A stretch of DNA of 64,000 nt, taken from the NCBI GenBank assembly GCA_963682175.1, contig OY821786.1, forward strand, positions 26,682,501 to 26,746,500, read 5' to 3'. Below, piece after piece: positions 33,473-45,744 of the stretch. The DNA comes from Triglochin maritima. Lineage: Eukaryota > Streptophyta > Magnoliopsida > Alismatales > Juncaginaceae. Within the stretch, counting starts at the first letter, position 1, and each line of letters begins with the position of its first letter. Both the position numbers and the translations under genes were made by a program. The notes beneath the pieces were generated by a model that did no database searches, was not told the origin of the DNA, and worked only from the letters and a program-made list of their open reading frames with translations.

Positions 33473-36400
33473 TTAGTTCCAAGTATCCTGAAAATGTCTC
33501 GCTTCTCCTTCATCTTTGGCGAGTTTGGATGCTTGATAGCTCATGCTCCGGATTATATCTTTGACTACAGCAATGGTAGCTTTCGGTAGCTGCCTCTCGC
33601 CCTCAAAAATCCTACGGTTCCGCTCATGCCAGCATTCATATATCGTAGCACTTACCACCCACTTCCTGACCACTTTGTCAAGTCGGCTTCCACTCGCATG
33701 TGAAAGTCGCAAGACCTCACTCTCTAGGTTTCTTGCTGCAGTTTGGTGGAGCTGCATGAGGTTGAGGAGACACCTCCACACCTCCTTTGTGTATTGACAA
33801 TTCCAGAAAAGATGCTCCATGTCTTCCTCTTGGTCTTCCCATAGCACACAAGTTGGGTCTAGATTTACGCCTCGCTTTATCATGCGCCGCTTTGTGAGAA
33901 GAGGCCCCTTCAATGCTCGCCAAGCTGTTAGTGTGTGCTTTGGGACAGCAAATTTATGCAATACCATCCCCTCCCAAGGGACTTTCCTACCCGGTTGCCT
34001 CACCCAACTCCATACTTCCTTCATCCCAAGTGTTGTACCCGTCCCATTTGGTCTAACCGGTCTATCCTCTCCTCCATGAATGCGCATTTGGCTTATCCTT
34101 GAGCAAACTTCTTCCATCCTGCTGGACCGTGGGGGAGGGAGGTACCACGACCCTTCTCTGATGAAGTACGACACCTTTACGTCCCAAGGAACCCCCATCT
34201 CGTAGTGAAGCTGGTCACCCCAGCTTGTGCATTGAAATGGTTCACCACACCAAGGAAATTGGAAAAACCGAATCACTTCCCCATTTCCCACCTCATATTG
34301 GATGTGTCTCCTAGCAATATCTCGGACTCGCAGCAGCCCTCGCCATGCCCATGATGAGGTAGGTGGTGGTCTTGCAAGCCAAATGGAGCGGTTCCGTAGG
34401 TATTTTCGCCGGACACACTTAACCCAAAGGGAAGTGCTGTCCGCCACCACAAGCCAAACTGCCGGAGAAGGCCCGCATCATTCCATTCCGTTAGCCTCCT
34501 TAATCCGAGGCCTCCTTCGTCTTTTGGAGTAGAAACGTCCTTCCAAGCCACCGCCACCCACTTCTTCTCCCCTCCCCAAATAAAATGGTACATTATGCTA
34601 TCCAATTCATGCAAGACGCTTCTTGGTAGAAGAAATGCTGCAGTCCAATAAATGCTGAACGAGGTGAGGACACTCCGTACTAGTTCCACTCGCCCAGCCA
34701 TAGAAAGAAGCCTTTGTTGCCATGTTGAGAGGCGAGACTTTAGCTTGTTTATGAGTGGTACACAATGGGATTTCCCCATTCTTCCAGAAAATAATGGCAG
34801 CCCAAGATACACCACCGGAAAAGCCTTTCGCTCCATCCCAAGGTGTGCCTCAATCCAAGCTCCATTCGTCCCGTCTCCCCCCATGAAGACCTGACTTTTC
34901 GAGGCGTTAAATTTCAGACCCGAGCTTGCTGTAAACTCCTAAAGAATTAGTCTAATGGCTTGAGCGTTTGCTTTGGTAGCCCTTGCAAAGAGTAGGACGT
35001 CGTCGGCAAACAAAAGGTGTGACACAATGACATCTCTACAATATAACGGCTCGATTTTCTTGTCCATGACCGCCATCTTCACCATTTCACTCAGCACCTC
35101 CATGCACATCACGAACAAGTAGGGGGCTAGGGGATAACCTTGTCGTAGTCCATTTCTGGCCCGAAACGGTGTGGAGTTTGCTCCATTTACTGTAACCACA
35201 AACGATGCCTCCACATAAGCCAAAATCAGTCGTCTCCACTTATCCGGGAAGCCAAATCTCTTCATCACATGGTCGAGGAACTCCCAAGAGATTGAGTCAT
35301 ATGCTTTCCTGATATCGAGCTTTATGCACATACGTCCTTTCCCCTTCTCGAGATGTAGCTTGTGGCAGAGCTCGTGTGCGAGAAGGATGTTATCACTAAT
35401 TCTTCGTTCTTGGACGAATGCGCTCTGATTTTCCCCTATCAAGCGTGGTAATATCCTCTTCAAGCGGTTTGCAAGGACCTTGGAGGTGCACCTATACGTC
35501 ATATTACATAGAGCAATGGGCCGGAAATCCTCCACCACCGTCGGTGCCTTTTTCTTCGGGATGATTGTGATGGATGTGTTGTTCCATTGTGTGAGGACCT
35601 TTCCACTATCCAAGCATGACACGACAGCCTTTACCATGTCCCTCTGAATTATGCTCCATGCTGCCTTGAAAAACTTTGCATTGAAACCATCGGGCCCCAG
35701 CGCTTTATCAATATTGGCGTTCAACACTACATCTTGCAATTCTTTTGGGTCCAACTTCCGTGTTAAATCAGCCCCCTCCTCCGCTCTAACTTGTGGTAGA
35801 ATAATGGAATTTTTAAGGGGTTGCACCTGAAAACCATGAGCAAACAAGTTAGCATAAAAAGACTGGAACGCTTCCCGGATGTCGTTCTCATCCTCCACTA
35901 GATTCTCCCCCTCTCCCACTCGCCTCACTTGATTGGTGGCTCTCCTCACTCTAAGATGCGCATGGAAGAACCTAGTGTTTCGGTCCCCCTCCTTCAACCA
36001 CTTTACTCTAGATTTTTGTCGTATAATGGACTCCTCCCAAGCAAGGATCCGGGCAAGAGTATCCTTTGCTGCGTTTTCAACTTCAGCAAGCTTGCCACTA
36101 CTCGGGTCACTAAGCCTTTGCCTCCTCACTTGCGCAAGAGAGTCCCTAGCCTCTCCCACCTTGTTTGTAACATTTCCAAAGGTGCTTCAACTCCACTTAA
36201 TAAGTGCTTTCCTGACTTCAGTCAGCTTCCTCACTATACGAAACATAGGTGTACCTCTCACATATGTAGTCCAAGCTTGTTGTACGACTCCTCCGAAGTC
36301 CACGTGATCCGCCCAATGGTTTTCAAATCTGAACATCTTCTTTTTCCTCCTTTCATTTCCTTCCGTTTTCAAGACAAGCATGGTGTGATCACTCAAGTCC

Positions 36401-37263
36401 TTTTCACCAATAATGTAGAAGGAATCGGGGAACACCTCGAGCCATGCATTGTTCATTAATATTCGGTCCAGCTTTGTCTCGATGCATGCAGTTCCCTCCG
36501 ACGAGTTGGACCAAGTGAAGTCGCCTCCGGTTGATGGCATCTCAAGTAGTTGAATGGTGTCAAGACACTCATTAAACTCCTGAATTGCCACCTCATTTCT
36601 AGCAGCTCCACCTCGCTTTTCAATAGCCTTCCGGATGAAATTAAAGTCCCCACCAACCAGCCACGGTCGCTCCCCATGTGGTGCCACTTCATTTAAGTCC
36701 CTCCACAATGCTCTCCTCTCCACATGGCCATTATCACCATAGATTGCCGTAAGAGCAAATTCAGTGCCATCCTTTCTTAAGCTCCCAAGGAAGTGGAGCA
36801 ATTGAGTTGATTCAAAAGTAATTCTTAAGTCTACCAGCTGGTCATTCCATAACACTAGAATGCGCCCCGAGTCTACAACCATGCTATTTGACGTCCAAGC
36901 ATGAGGCCAAATTGCTCGTTTGAATCGCTCAAGTTTCTTGTACTTAACCTTGTGCTCCACAAGGCAAACCACATCCGGATTTATCTCCCTTATTCGACCC
37001 CTAATCATGAGTGCACGGCCGGGTCCGTTTGCGCCACGCACATTCCACACTAAGACATTCATGGGTTTAAGGTACGGGGTGACCCCCCTTCCCTTCCGTA
37101 TGGGTATTCTTACTCCAACTACTTTTCCTCCCGGATCGTCTAAGCGGTGGTGGCGAGTATACCTTCTTTGAGCACGAGCCCTCACACTCTTCTTGCCGCC
37201 TTTCCCCATCTCTCTCCATGTCTTGGTCTTTTGAATTTCGGAGGACCTCAAACATTCCCTCAC
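33473..37263 (-). pseudogene. LINE ORF2: endonuclease and reverse transcriptase, broken
   Basis: The N-terminal part (37263-36187) is an apurinic-type endonuclease with LVWNVRGAN, the acidic residue in VEHKV, GGDFN and SDH motifs. Reverse transcriptase follows (36159-34939) with LLFADDVLLFA as its catalytic block. A C-terminal zinc-binding region (33473-34450) is of the zf-RVT type (C...HLFWNC). Three lesions are visible: an in-frame TGA at 36187-36189, an in-frame TAG at 34939-34941, and a frameshift near 34430-34450 in a GTGGTGGCGG stretch. The order is that of plant L1-type LINEs. Confidence 0.92.
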
Positions 37264-39061
37264 TTTGATGACCGAATTTCTCTTTACTCTCCTTTGTACG
37301 TGCCAATTTGGTAGGTGAAACCCAACCCGCCTCCTTATGCACCAAGGAGGCTAGTCCACATAACTTCCCATGCTCTCCTTGCAAAGTGCCTTCCTCCTTC
37401 TCAAGTCTTTCACCTAAAGCCTCATGGTCTTGCTGGAATGTTTTGCATGGTAATTCTCCTTCATAAACTTTGTCCTCCTCATGCATCTCACGAATATTCC
37501 CATGCATGAGTGTTTTACTAAATGCATCCCCCACTTCATGAGAGGAGCCCTTCAAGTTGTGTCCCTTGATTTGAAACATGTTTGCTTCTATTTTGTCTTC
37601 TTCATGCTGACTTGGTCCTTCCACAACAGCCTCTTCACACATAGAGCACTCAAAGCCCATCTCATTGGCTTGTCCCAAAGTGGGAGCATCACTTTCCTGC
37701 TCCACTCCACCTTTCCCTTCTTGGACACCAAAAGAGTCCCTCCCACTTGCACCCACACCAGAATTCGGTTTGCCCACTCTAGAGCCTTCTCCTTTGTTTC
37801 CTAATCTACTCCCACTCATATGACAAAGCCTCCCCTCATTGGTTGCCTCCAAAGAATTAGGAGAACAAGAGAGTGGTTTAGTCAAGCAATTTTCCTCCAT
37901 GAGAATTATCTTAGCTTGCTCTCCACATGGCACCTCCTCACTTGTCCCCCCATCCACCTCAGCACCTCTAGTGTCCACATCATCATCTCCTCCAGCAGCC
38001 TCTCTCACCCCTCTCTCCCCTCCCATCCGACCAGCCTCTCTCATCACCTCCGGGATGCCCATGTTGCTTGTTTCCTCCCCACGTCCAAGGGTCACTCCCT
38101 CAACACCCTTTGACATACTCCTTCCAAGCTCATTTCCAGCACTCTTCCTAGATACAACCACCCACTTCTCAGCTTTTCCTTTGTGCTCCTCTCCTTGATT
38201 CTTGGTTATCCTCTTCTTTGGACATTTCTCCTCATCATGACCAAACTCAACGCAGTCCTTACAATACCCGGGCCTCCATTCATACTCCACTAGAACTCGA
38301 TGCATGCCGGTGCCTTCCACTTCAACCTCCACCCAACTCGGATATGTGAAGTCGTGAGCCACTTCCACACACACCCTTGCATAGGCCAGCCTTCTCCCCG
38401 AGGCCGTGTGCTCATCCATGTATAGGGGTCTCCCAAGAACACTAGAGATGTTGCTCAACACTCTTTGTGACCAGAATCGGAGGTCAAGCTCCGGTAGACG
38501 AATCCAAATGGGAATGGTGGTGATGTTTGCCCTTGTCAAGACCACATCCGGTGCCCACTCTTGGACAACAAGTGGAGAACAACGAATGAACCATGGTCCC
38601 CCCTCTAGCACACGCTTCCTATCCTCTCCAAGAGTGAAACGAAAGAGGAGAAAACCTTGACTTCTTTTAATGACCTCCACACCTCCAACCAAACTCCAAA
38701 TCTTGTGGAGGTGCTTCTCTAAAGTCGGCAAGTGTGGTCTAAAAGAAATGAAATAACCAACTAAGACATTATCCCACCTCTTCAAGGCTTCAACCACTTC
38801 ATTCTTGGAGCATTTTGCCACCTTCTCTCCTCCTTTTATGGCCGGCTGGATGAACTCAAGGGTTGTGGATGCCTTTGGGCCAGCCACAAACAACTCGCTC
38901 CACTTCCTTGGGGGAGTTTCAACACTCCCTAGAGGTGGTGCATGCACTTTATCCCCTAAGGCTGGGAATGAAGCATGCAATGGGGGTGGAAGGAGAGCCT
39001 CTTTGCTGCCACACTCTCCATGTCCTTGCTGCCCACGAGTAGGGCAAGGGTTGGGGTCCAT
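37067..39061 (-). CDS. LINE ORF1: DUF4283-type nucleic-acid-binding protein
   Basis: This 664-residue open frame has a DUF4283-like region at about residues 85-235 and a CX2CX4HX4C zinc knuckle (CKDCVEFGHDEEKC) near 268-281. A long charged, low-complexity C-terminal half follows. Proteins of this layout are ORF1 of plant L1 elements and are thought to bind the element RNA. It overlaps the start of ORF2 by about 200 bp in another frame. The frame itself is intact although ORF2 is not. The 150 bp between 39062 and the LINE 5' end form a short 5' UTR. Confidence 0.85.
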   Translation of the reverse strand: MDPNPCPTRGQQGHGECGSKEALLPPPLHASFPALGDKVHAPPLGSVETPPRKWSELFVAGPKASTTLEFIQPAIKGGEKVAKCSKNEVVEALKRWDNVLVGYFISFRPHLPTLEKHLHKIWSLVGGVEVIKRSQGFLLFRFTLGEDRKRVLEGGPWFIRCSPLVVQEWAPDVVLTRANITTIPIWIRLPELDLRFWSQRVLSNISSVLGRPLYMDEHTASGRRLAYARVCVEVAHDFTYPSWVEVEVEGTGMHRVLVEYEWRPGYCKDCVEFGHDEEKCPKKRITKNQGEEHKGKAEKWVVVSRKSAGNELGRSMSKGVEGVTLGRGEETSNMGIPEVMREAGRMGGERGVREAAGGDDDVDTRGAEVDGGTSEEVPCGEQAKIILMEENCLTKPLSCSPNSLEATNEGRLCHMSGSRLGNKGEGSRVGKPNSGVGASGRDSFGVQEGKGGVEQESDAPTLGQANEMGFECSMCEEAVVEGPSQHEEDKIEANMFQIKGHNLKGSSHEVGDAFSKTLMHGNIREMHEEDKVYEGELPCKTFQQDHEALGERLEKEEGTLQGEHGKLCGLASLVHKEAGWVSPTKLARTKESKEKFGHQSEGMFEVLRNSKDQDMERDGERRQEECEGSCSKKVYSPPPLRRSGRKSSWSKNTHTEGKGGHPVP

Positions 39062-39722
39062 TTTGCTGCGAAAAAACCAAAACTTTGATGGTGAAAGAGG
39101 ATGAAAACCCTAGAGAACCCAAGGTCCTCCATGCTGGTCGCCACTCTCTCTCTCCTCTCATTCTCTTTTTTTTCTCTCAAATAGAACTCATATTCTTCCT
39201 TTGTAAACAACTTAATTGTTGATTTACTCCTTAGATTTAGGAGATTATGGATTTTTGCCACAAATATATTTTTCTTTACACTTAGGTCCCTTTGGGTTTT
39301 CACGTAGGTGCTTCCTGACTTGCAATCCCATCCTTGAGCATTACAAATAGGTCCAGAAGGCTTCCAAATTAGTTCATTCTTCTTGCATTTAGGTCCTTTT
39401 TGCTTCCTTTCTCTTCTTTATTACTATAACCTGAAATACATGCAACAACAACCCAAGTAGCACAAATATAGGGTAAAATAAAGGATATGTAGCATGACTT
39501 AACTGTATGATATGCTACTAATAAATTCTTAAGTCTTAGAATGAAGGTCTGGTACTTGAAAAAATACCCAAAGTTTGATGTCATTTGATTGTAAAGGTGC
39601 TCATACTTTTCTTCCAATATCCATAGTTTGTGCCGGTACACAAAGGAGGTCTAGATCTACGCATGCCCTCTCTACTTTGACTCGTTGCTTACTACGGTTA
39701 AGGTTGTTGATTAAGCACCTAA

Positions 39723-39734
39723 GCTCTGATACCA
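39723..39734 (-). other. Primer-binding site, initiator tRNA-Met type
   Basis: On the minus strand TGGTATCAGAGC follows the LTR end (ATCCAACCA) after one base, a perfect match to the standard site. Confidence 0.92.
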
Positions 39735-39735
39735 A

Positions 39736-41179
39736 TGGTTGGATCTAATGGCCCTAAAGATGTCAAGAAGGGGTGAGTAGACAAATGTAAATATGATGGC
39801 AATAAAAAATACTAGAGAGTAATGGGGTCGTATTCACAATGGACACTGATATTTATAGAGGTTCGGCACCCCAACCGGGTCCTAGTCATCTCTTACAAGC
39901 CCCGCTTGCGTCTTCCCTAAAACTGATCCAAATTGAAGGTCAAATCTTGCCTTTACACCAACAAGCAATGGATACCGCCCAAAGCTTGATTCCTCTCCCA
40001 CAACCTGGGAGATTGCTCCCACTTGGAACTTACAACCTTCAAGAGTGGATGAAGACTCTAACTTGAGCACTTGTAAAGATTTGGCAATGGAAACACAAGT
40101 GTAGAGCAAATGTTTATGCACAACTATGTAAATGTGGGTTTTTGAATTTCTAGTGAGTATGATAGCTTTGGATTGCAAGGGATTGTGTAATTATGGTCTA
40201 GAGCTCTCCTATATATAGTCTAAGAGTTGTTATAGCCATTGGTGCAAAAGATAAAAGAGATAAAAAAACAACTGACAAAAGATAGCAAAAGTGATTTGTC
40301 AGTCGAGTGTCACTTCCGATCGACTGTTTGCTAAAAGTTAAGTGAACGGTCGGATAGAAGTGTAAATAGAGCGAACATGCAAGGGTTAAGTAAGGGTAAT
40401 TTTGTATTGCACAGGAGAATGGTCAAATGGATGTGAATAATCAGTCGACCGTTAGAAGGGTGTTGTGTGGTTTTGAAAGTGACAAAATCAAATAGGTGGA
40501 CTGTTAAGCGTAAAATGGTTGAACGAATTCAAAAGAGTTATTGTCAAATTTCGGGTCCATTTCGGTCAACCACTAAGAGGGTATCGGACGACTGGTGGTC
40601 TTGAGTATAAATTAGGTAAGGCCGTAATATTCAAAATAGTCATTAGAGGGAGAAGACAAGAAACACAACTAGAAATGGGAATTTGAAATAGGGAAAAGGT
40701 CTGACCAAATTGGCTTACCGGTCAACCATTATGCCAAGGAAAGTCCTATGGCAAACGGTCAGATGGAAGACCAATATAGTCGACCGTTAAGGCTCTGGCA
40801 TACGTGGTTGTGTTTTGGGTGGTTTTCCGGCTTTGGTTGGGTACTCTAATGAAGTCCAAATGTGTGAAACCGTGAGTGGGACTTTTACACGTGACCTTGT
40901 GCTTGTGAGGTAAGAAGTTGTACCAAATTCTCAAGTTTACATAAATTCTTAAGAACTCAAGCAAATCAAAATTACATTCAATATAGTCTTCATTTCTTGA
41001 GTTTGAACATATTTTGGTCGCATTTCTTCAGTTCAAAACATGAAACTTCTTACAGCCAAAAGATATACAAATATAGAGTATGATGTGTGAATGTGGGAGT
41101 TTATATTTGATTAGAGCATGTTTAGTGATAAGTTTACCTATTATCATCAAAATAACTATATGAAGCCAAAAAGCCAACA
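39736..41179 (-). repeat. 5' LTR of the minus-strand copia element
   Basis: The LTR is 1444 bp; on the minus strand it starts TGTTGGCTTTTTGGC and ends GATCCAACCA. A TATATATAGGAG box lies near 40215 on the minus strand. It contains the conserved GAGGTTCGGCACCCC block (plus reading, about 39859). Palindromes are mostly decayed, for example CAGTCGACCG at 40442. Confidence 0.85.
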
Positions 41180-42671
41180 TTTCCAATGGCTATATCTTAA
41201 TTTGACTCATTATACCGTCATTAATTCAAACATAACATCCTTCATTCGAACATCCTATGGGCAAAAATTCAGACGACTGAATTTGGTTCCAATAAATTTT
41301 AAATCTTATTGTTGGTGAATTCTGATGACTAAACCTTGTCAAGTGGAAAATCATCGTTAAATACTACTCCTTTGGTGCCTCCAAGTCCAACGTCGAGAGA
41401 AAAATCACCGTCGAGGATTTTGAAGCTTCTGAAATCATGGAGTTTACTCCTTTGAAATGGTACCCGTATCACATCAAGGCATTCTACACCAACCTCCAAC
41501 GCACCTTCAACTCTGTTTCTGATGATCCACCAACGCCCAAGATGATGTCAGAGATGAAATCATTTGCAATGACCACTTCTCTTCTTTGAAGCACTCTTTA
41601 TTTTCTCGATGATGGTAAAGGCATATGCGACATCTCTCTTCCAGTTGACTAGGGAGCGTACGTGAGGAAGATATGCAATCCGAGGAGTCCTTCACTAGTC
41701 ATTTACTCCTTTCTCAACCACAGGAACGTCAAGCTGCAATACCAGATCCTCAAAACCATTGCCGCTCCAACCTTTATCTTACCCGAGGCGACCGAGAGAT
41801 CTCAACAACAAATTGCAAGTCAATGAGATGACATCGGTGAATTGGACTCGCTATTTCCTCGCTCTCTCGGTTAACTCTGCACTTGCCTATTGCTCTCGAT
41901 CACCACCATTGTGGAGGCCCTCCGGATCTCGATTGAAGGCTTCCCTTGCTAAACCAATCATCGACCGATAAATCACAAGACCCTCACTTTGAAGGGGTTC
42001 AACATGGATGGAGAGGAGTTGACAAGCAAAGAGATGTGAGAGGTGATTGAGATCAAGGATGAAGGTGAAGATGGAAAAGAAGAGGAACTGGTGATTGCTC
42101 ATATGGATTGGTCCTACACTCCAAACTTCTTCTCTTCTTTTTGGGAGCAAGCCTACAATAATGTCTATCAAGGACAATACTACTATGCTGGTCACTCCGG
42201 CCAAACCTCAACTCAAGCCATTGATGAACATCTTCAACATGGGGCGATTACGATCAATCCTACATACCACCAACGTACATGACATATCCAAAACCGTCCG
42301 ACGACATGGTTGATCTCTCTACGCTGACGCAAAATGTTGACTTGCTGGTGGTGGACGGCTTCGCCAATAGGTGTACCACAGGACGTCCTGCCTCGAATGA
42401 CAGTGGTTGGTGCTCAGCGCATTGAGGGATCCAGCTTCCTAGAGAAGAGGTCGACAAACAAGAATACAAGTTAGCATGGTTGAAGGTTGAGCAGACAATA
42501 ATGGAACTACAGGAGCAATTGGAACAAAAGGACAGGGAAATAAAATTCTGGAAAGAACATACAAGAGAGTCCATTCAAAATGACAAAGAGATTAAGAGAA
42601 GTGTCCCAGATTATATGCTGTATACCTAGATAGTCAGGAATTCTATGGAGGAGAATATTAATGAAAGTGGG
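41180..42671 (+). pseudogene. Decayed Athila-group ORF ending at a PPT
   Basis: From 41341 the plus strand reads 82 codons containing ITVEDFEASEIM and YPYHIKAFYTNLQRTF. This resembles the large N-terminal protein of plant Athila-group nonautonomous elements ('putative plant transposon protein'). After a stop at 41587 similar sequence continues in other frames, including a W-T-R-Y-F block near 41840 and charged tails to about 42650. It ends in a clear PPT (GAAAGTGGGG, 42662-42671) joined to an LTR. The left side is cut by the copia LTR. Confidence 0.5.
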
Positions 42672-45600
42672 GTGATTAATAGCATTTCATACATTCGATT
42701 CATGCTATATATCCTTTATTTTACCCCAATTTTGTGCTACTCGAGTGTTTGTTTGTGGTATTTCAGGTATTAGGTCATTAAGAAGAGAAATGAAGAGAAC
42801 AAGACTGAAATGTAAGAAGAAAGGACTAAAGTCAAGCAAAATGGACCTGTTTGTCATGCACAAGGACCCATCTGTGAATCAGGAAGCACCCAGATGAAAT
42901 CCAGAGGGACCAGAACGCATGGAAAATATTTCGGGAGAAAAAATCCCTTAATACCCTGATCTTGAAGAGTATTTGGGAAATTAAGATGAAACGGGCTCAA
43001 ACCAGCGGACCAGGATTGCACCCCACATGCCAAATACATTGATTGATTCAGTTATAATACCGCAAGTGCACGACCACGATGAAGCAGTGGCAAGTATGAG
43101 TCGAGTCCACAGGGAGCGTGTGCAAGTCAAAATCCACCATACTCGAGTGGGAAAAGAAGAGAGAAATGAGGTTGGAATTACACTACAATACGTATGAACT
43201 CAGAAAACAAACAATAAAACTAAACCCCATAGGGGGTAGAGAAAGAACAGGGAAATGAAAATATGTGTGCTTATGAGTGTTCATTTGTGCTCATCACAAC
43301 ATGTAATACATGAAATCCAAAAAACCAAATCCAACATTGCCTCTACATGAAATAAGATAAAACATTATCATTAAAACATACGAGGCAATAATTGAAATGA
43401 GGCTAAAAAGAGCTCATGCATAATGACCAAACCCCACTATGACTCCACATTAAAACATACAAGACATTAATTAAGATGAAGCCAACAAGAGCACATGCTC
43501 CCATATGCCATGTTTCCTTCTTCCACTCAATCCTTATCCTCACCTCATTATTCCCCATAAAATAGGCCAACTAATCTAAGCATGTGCTAAGCATCACTCA
43601 AGAGCGTTAGCACATCAAAGATAAGAGTGAAATCCCATTAGATGGTTATAAAATCATGTGAGGTTCAAAGGTTAAGTTTAACACACACACCTAATACATC
43701 ACAGAATCACATCACCTTCTTCTCCACCCCCAATGGGGATGAACTACTCCCTACTCATCTCTAAACTAAAGAAAGCATAAAAACAACCCAAAACCATAAT
43801 GTAAAATTCAGTAAAGTAGATTAGGCAGACAACAAACATGAAGGAAATCACATCAAATAGAAAACATCAAAGTAAAGAACGAGGTTTCAACTAACTTGAA
43901 ATGAAAAGATTACAAGGCTTCCTCTTCTCCTCCCTATACACTATTGAGCAAAATAAACCTAACTAATGGAGGAAACAAGAAGAAGAGGAGACGAGGGATT
44001 AGAATGGTATTTATAGAACAATACATGGTTGATATTAATCTAGGTGTAATCAGACGGCTCTGAATAAAATCTGGTAGTCTTGGAATGCTCTAGCCCGATA
44101 ACCCGACCCGTGACCAAAATCTGAGACCCAGTGGAGCATAGTGATCCACGAGTGGCGGATCTGAATGCTCCGATTTGTCTCAGATTTGTCCACCTGTTAA
44201 GTTCTTCTATTTGGCACGTGGGGTGAGGTCCTGGTCCACTATCTCAACCGATTTGGTTTTAATTAGCGAAATACTGATCTAGTTCAAGTCCTATGCCAGA
44301 ATAATTTGCACTTCACAATCAGGTCCCTCTGGTTTTCACTTTGGTCCTTCCTGAATTGTGATCCAGTCCTTGTGCATTACAAATAGGTCCAAAAGTCTTC
44401 AATTCAGTCAATTAAGGTTGCATTCAGGTCCTTTTTGCTCCCTTTTCTCTTCTTTATTACACATGAAACACTACAACTAACACTCGAGTAGCACAATTTT
44501 GGGGTAAAATAAAGGATATATAGCATGAATGTGATGTATTATATGCTACTAATCATACATCACTTAAGATACTAAGCATGTTTTGGGCGGATCAGACCAT
44601 TCTGATCCGCCAGTGGTGGATCAAGTTGGTCTAAATCCTCTCAAATTTTAAACGTGGCTCGGACTTGATTAATTGGGTGCACTAGACTATAGAGAAAGTT
44701 ATGACAGCCGTTAGATTGCTTCCAGTTCCTTCCCAACCCTTATTTCTTCTATAAATACCATTGTTATCCCTCTCCTTTTTTTTCTTGCTTCCTCTATTCG
44801 TTTAGGTTTATTTTACTGCTCATTAGTGTAAGAGGAGAAGGAGGAAACCTTGTAATCTTGCAATTCAATCTAGTATTCTTGATCTTTACATTGATGCTGA
44901 TTCTATTTGATGCAATTTCCTTCATGTTTGTTGTTGCCTAATCTTGTTTTCTGATTTTTCGATTGTGCTTTGGGTTTTTTTATGCTTTCTTGAGTTTAGA
45001 GATGAGTTGGGAGTAGTCCATCACCATTGGGGGGTGGAGAAGAAGGTGATGTGATTATGTAATGTATTAAGTGTGTGTTAATCCTAACCTTTGAAGCTCA
45101 CATGAGTTCCATAACCATCTAATGGGATTTTCAGTCCTATCTTTGATGTTCTAATGCTCTTGAGTGATGCTTGACACATGATTTGATTAATGGGACTATT
45201 TTATGGGGAAAGATGAGGTGAGGATAAGGATGGAGTGGATAAGAAGGAAACATGGCATGTGTATGCATGTGCTCATGTTGGCCTCATCATAATTAATGTC
45301 TTGTATGTTTAATGCTTGTGTCAAATCTTATTTTATGTGGAGACATAGTGGGGTTTGGTCATTATGCATGAGCTTATATGAGACTCATTTCAATTGTTGT
45401 CTTGTATGTTTTAATGATAATATTTTATCTTATTTTCATGTGCAGATAAAGTTTGATTTGGTTTTATGGATTTTATGTATTACATGTTGTGATGAGCACA
45501 AATCTCACACACGTACACATATTTTCATTTCCACATTCTCTCTCTTCCCTAAGGGGTATATTTATCATTTGTTTTCTGATTTCATACGCATCGTAGTGTA

Positions 45601-45744
45601 ATTCCGATCGCATACCTCTCTTTTCCTTTTCCCCACTTGAGTATTGTGGACTCTAACTCACACACGCTTCTCGTGGACACAACCAATACTTTCCGTGCCT
45701 TCACCGACACCGTGCGCTTTGCGGTATTATAACTAAATCAATCA
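42672..45744 (+). repeat. Athila-like LTR, split by a reverse solo LTR
   Basis: It begins TGATTAATAGCATTTCATAC directly after a PPT and ends AACTAAATCAATCA. Removing the nested LTR and one TSD copy leaves about 1552 bp, the family length. A CTTCTATAAATACC box lies near 44749. The following CGGGGGCAAAGAC may be the remnant of a TGGCGCCGTTGCCGGGG-type PBS. A perfect arm pair, GCGGATCAGA...TCTGATCCGC, lies near 44610. Confidence 0.8.
43040..44555 (-). mobile_element. Solo Athila-like LTR nested in a related LTR
   Basis: The 1516-bp LTR reads TGATTAGTAGCATATAATAC at its minus-strand start (44555) and AATCAATCA at its end (43040). A perfect TSD, TACAT, lies at 43035-43039 and 44556-44560. There is no PBS, PPT or internal sequence. 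Host and guest LTR belong to the same broad family but face opposite ways. Confidence 0.9.

Larger units (their letters stand above)
33267..39211 (-). mobile_element. Full-length L1-type LINE
   Basis: The 5945-bp element lies on the minus strand with a 5' UTR, ORF1, ORF2, a 3' UTR and a short poly(A) (plus-strand T10 at 33267-33276). It is flanked by an 11-bp TSD with one mismatch: TTAACTGTTGA at 33256-33266 and TTAATTGTTGA at 39212-39222. Both flanks continue an Athila-like LTR, which confirms the limits. ORF2 is broken, so this copy cannot move alone. Confidence 0.92.
32949..39522 (-). repeat. Athila-like LTR, truncated and split by a LINE
   Basis: On the minus strand it starts near TTAGTAGCATATCATAC at 39522, runs to 39223, resumes at 33266 after the LINE, and stops at 32949 shortly after the TCTATAAATAC box. 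The last third of the LTR is missing. It sits tail-to-tail against the LTR ending at 32948. Confidence 0.7.
39523..41179 (-). mobile_element. 5' end of a Ty1/copia element ('C' family)
   Basis: On the minus strand: LTR (41179-39736), PBS (39734-39723), a leader of about 60 bp, then the start of a Gag reading PPLCTGTNYGYWKKSMSTF before a stop. The P-P-L-x-x-G-x-N-Y-x-x-W-K form is typical of copia Gag N-termini, perhaps SIRE/Maximus-like. It is cut at 39522 by an Athila-like LTR. This copy gives the superfamily for the solo LTRs at 16758, 17162, 20096 and 30602. Confidence 0.75.

Noticed and set aside
37315..38198. Plus-strand frames of 64-119 residues across the LINE
   Set aside because: They are antisense shadows of the LINE ORF1.
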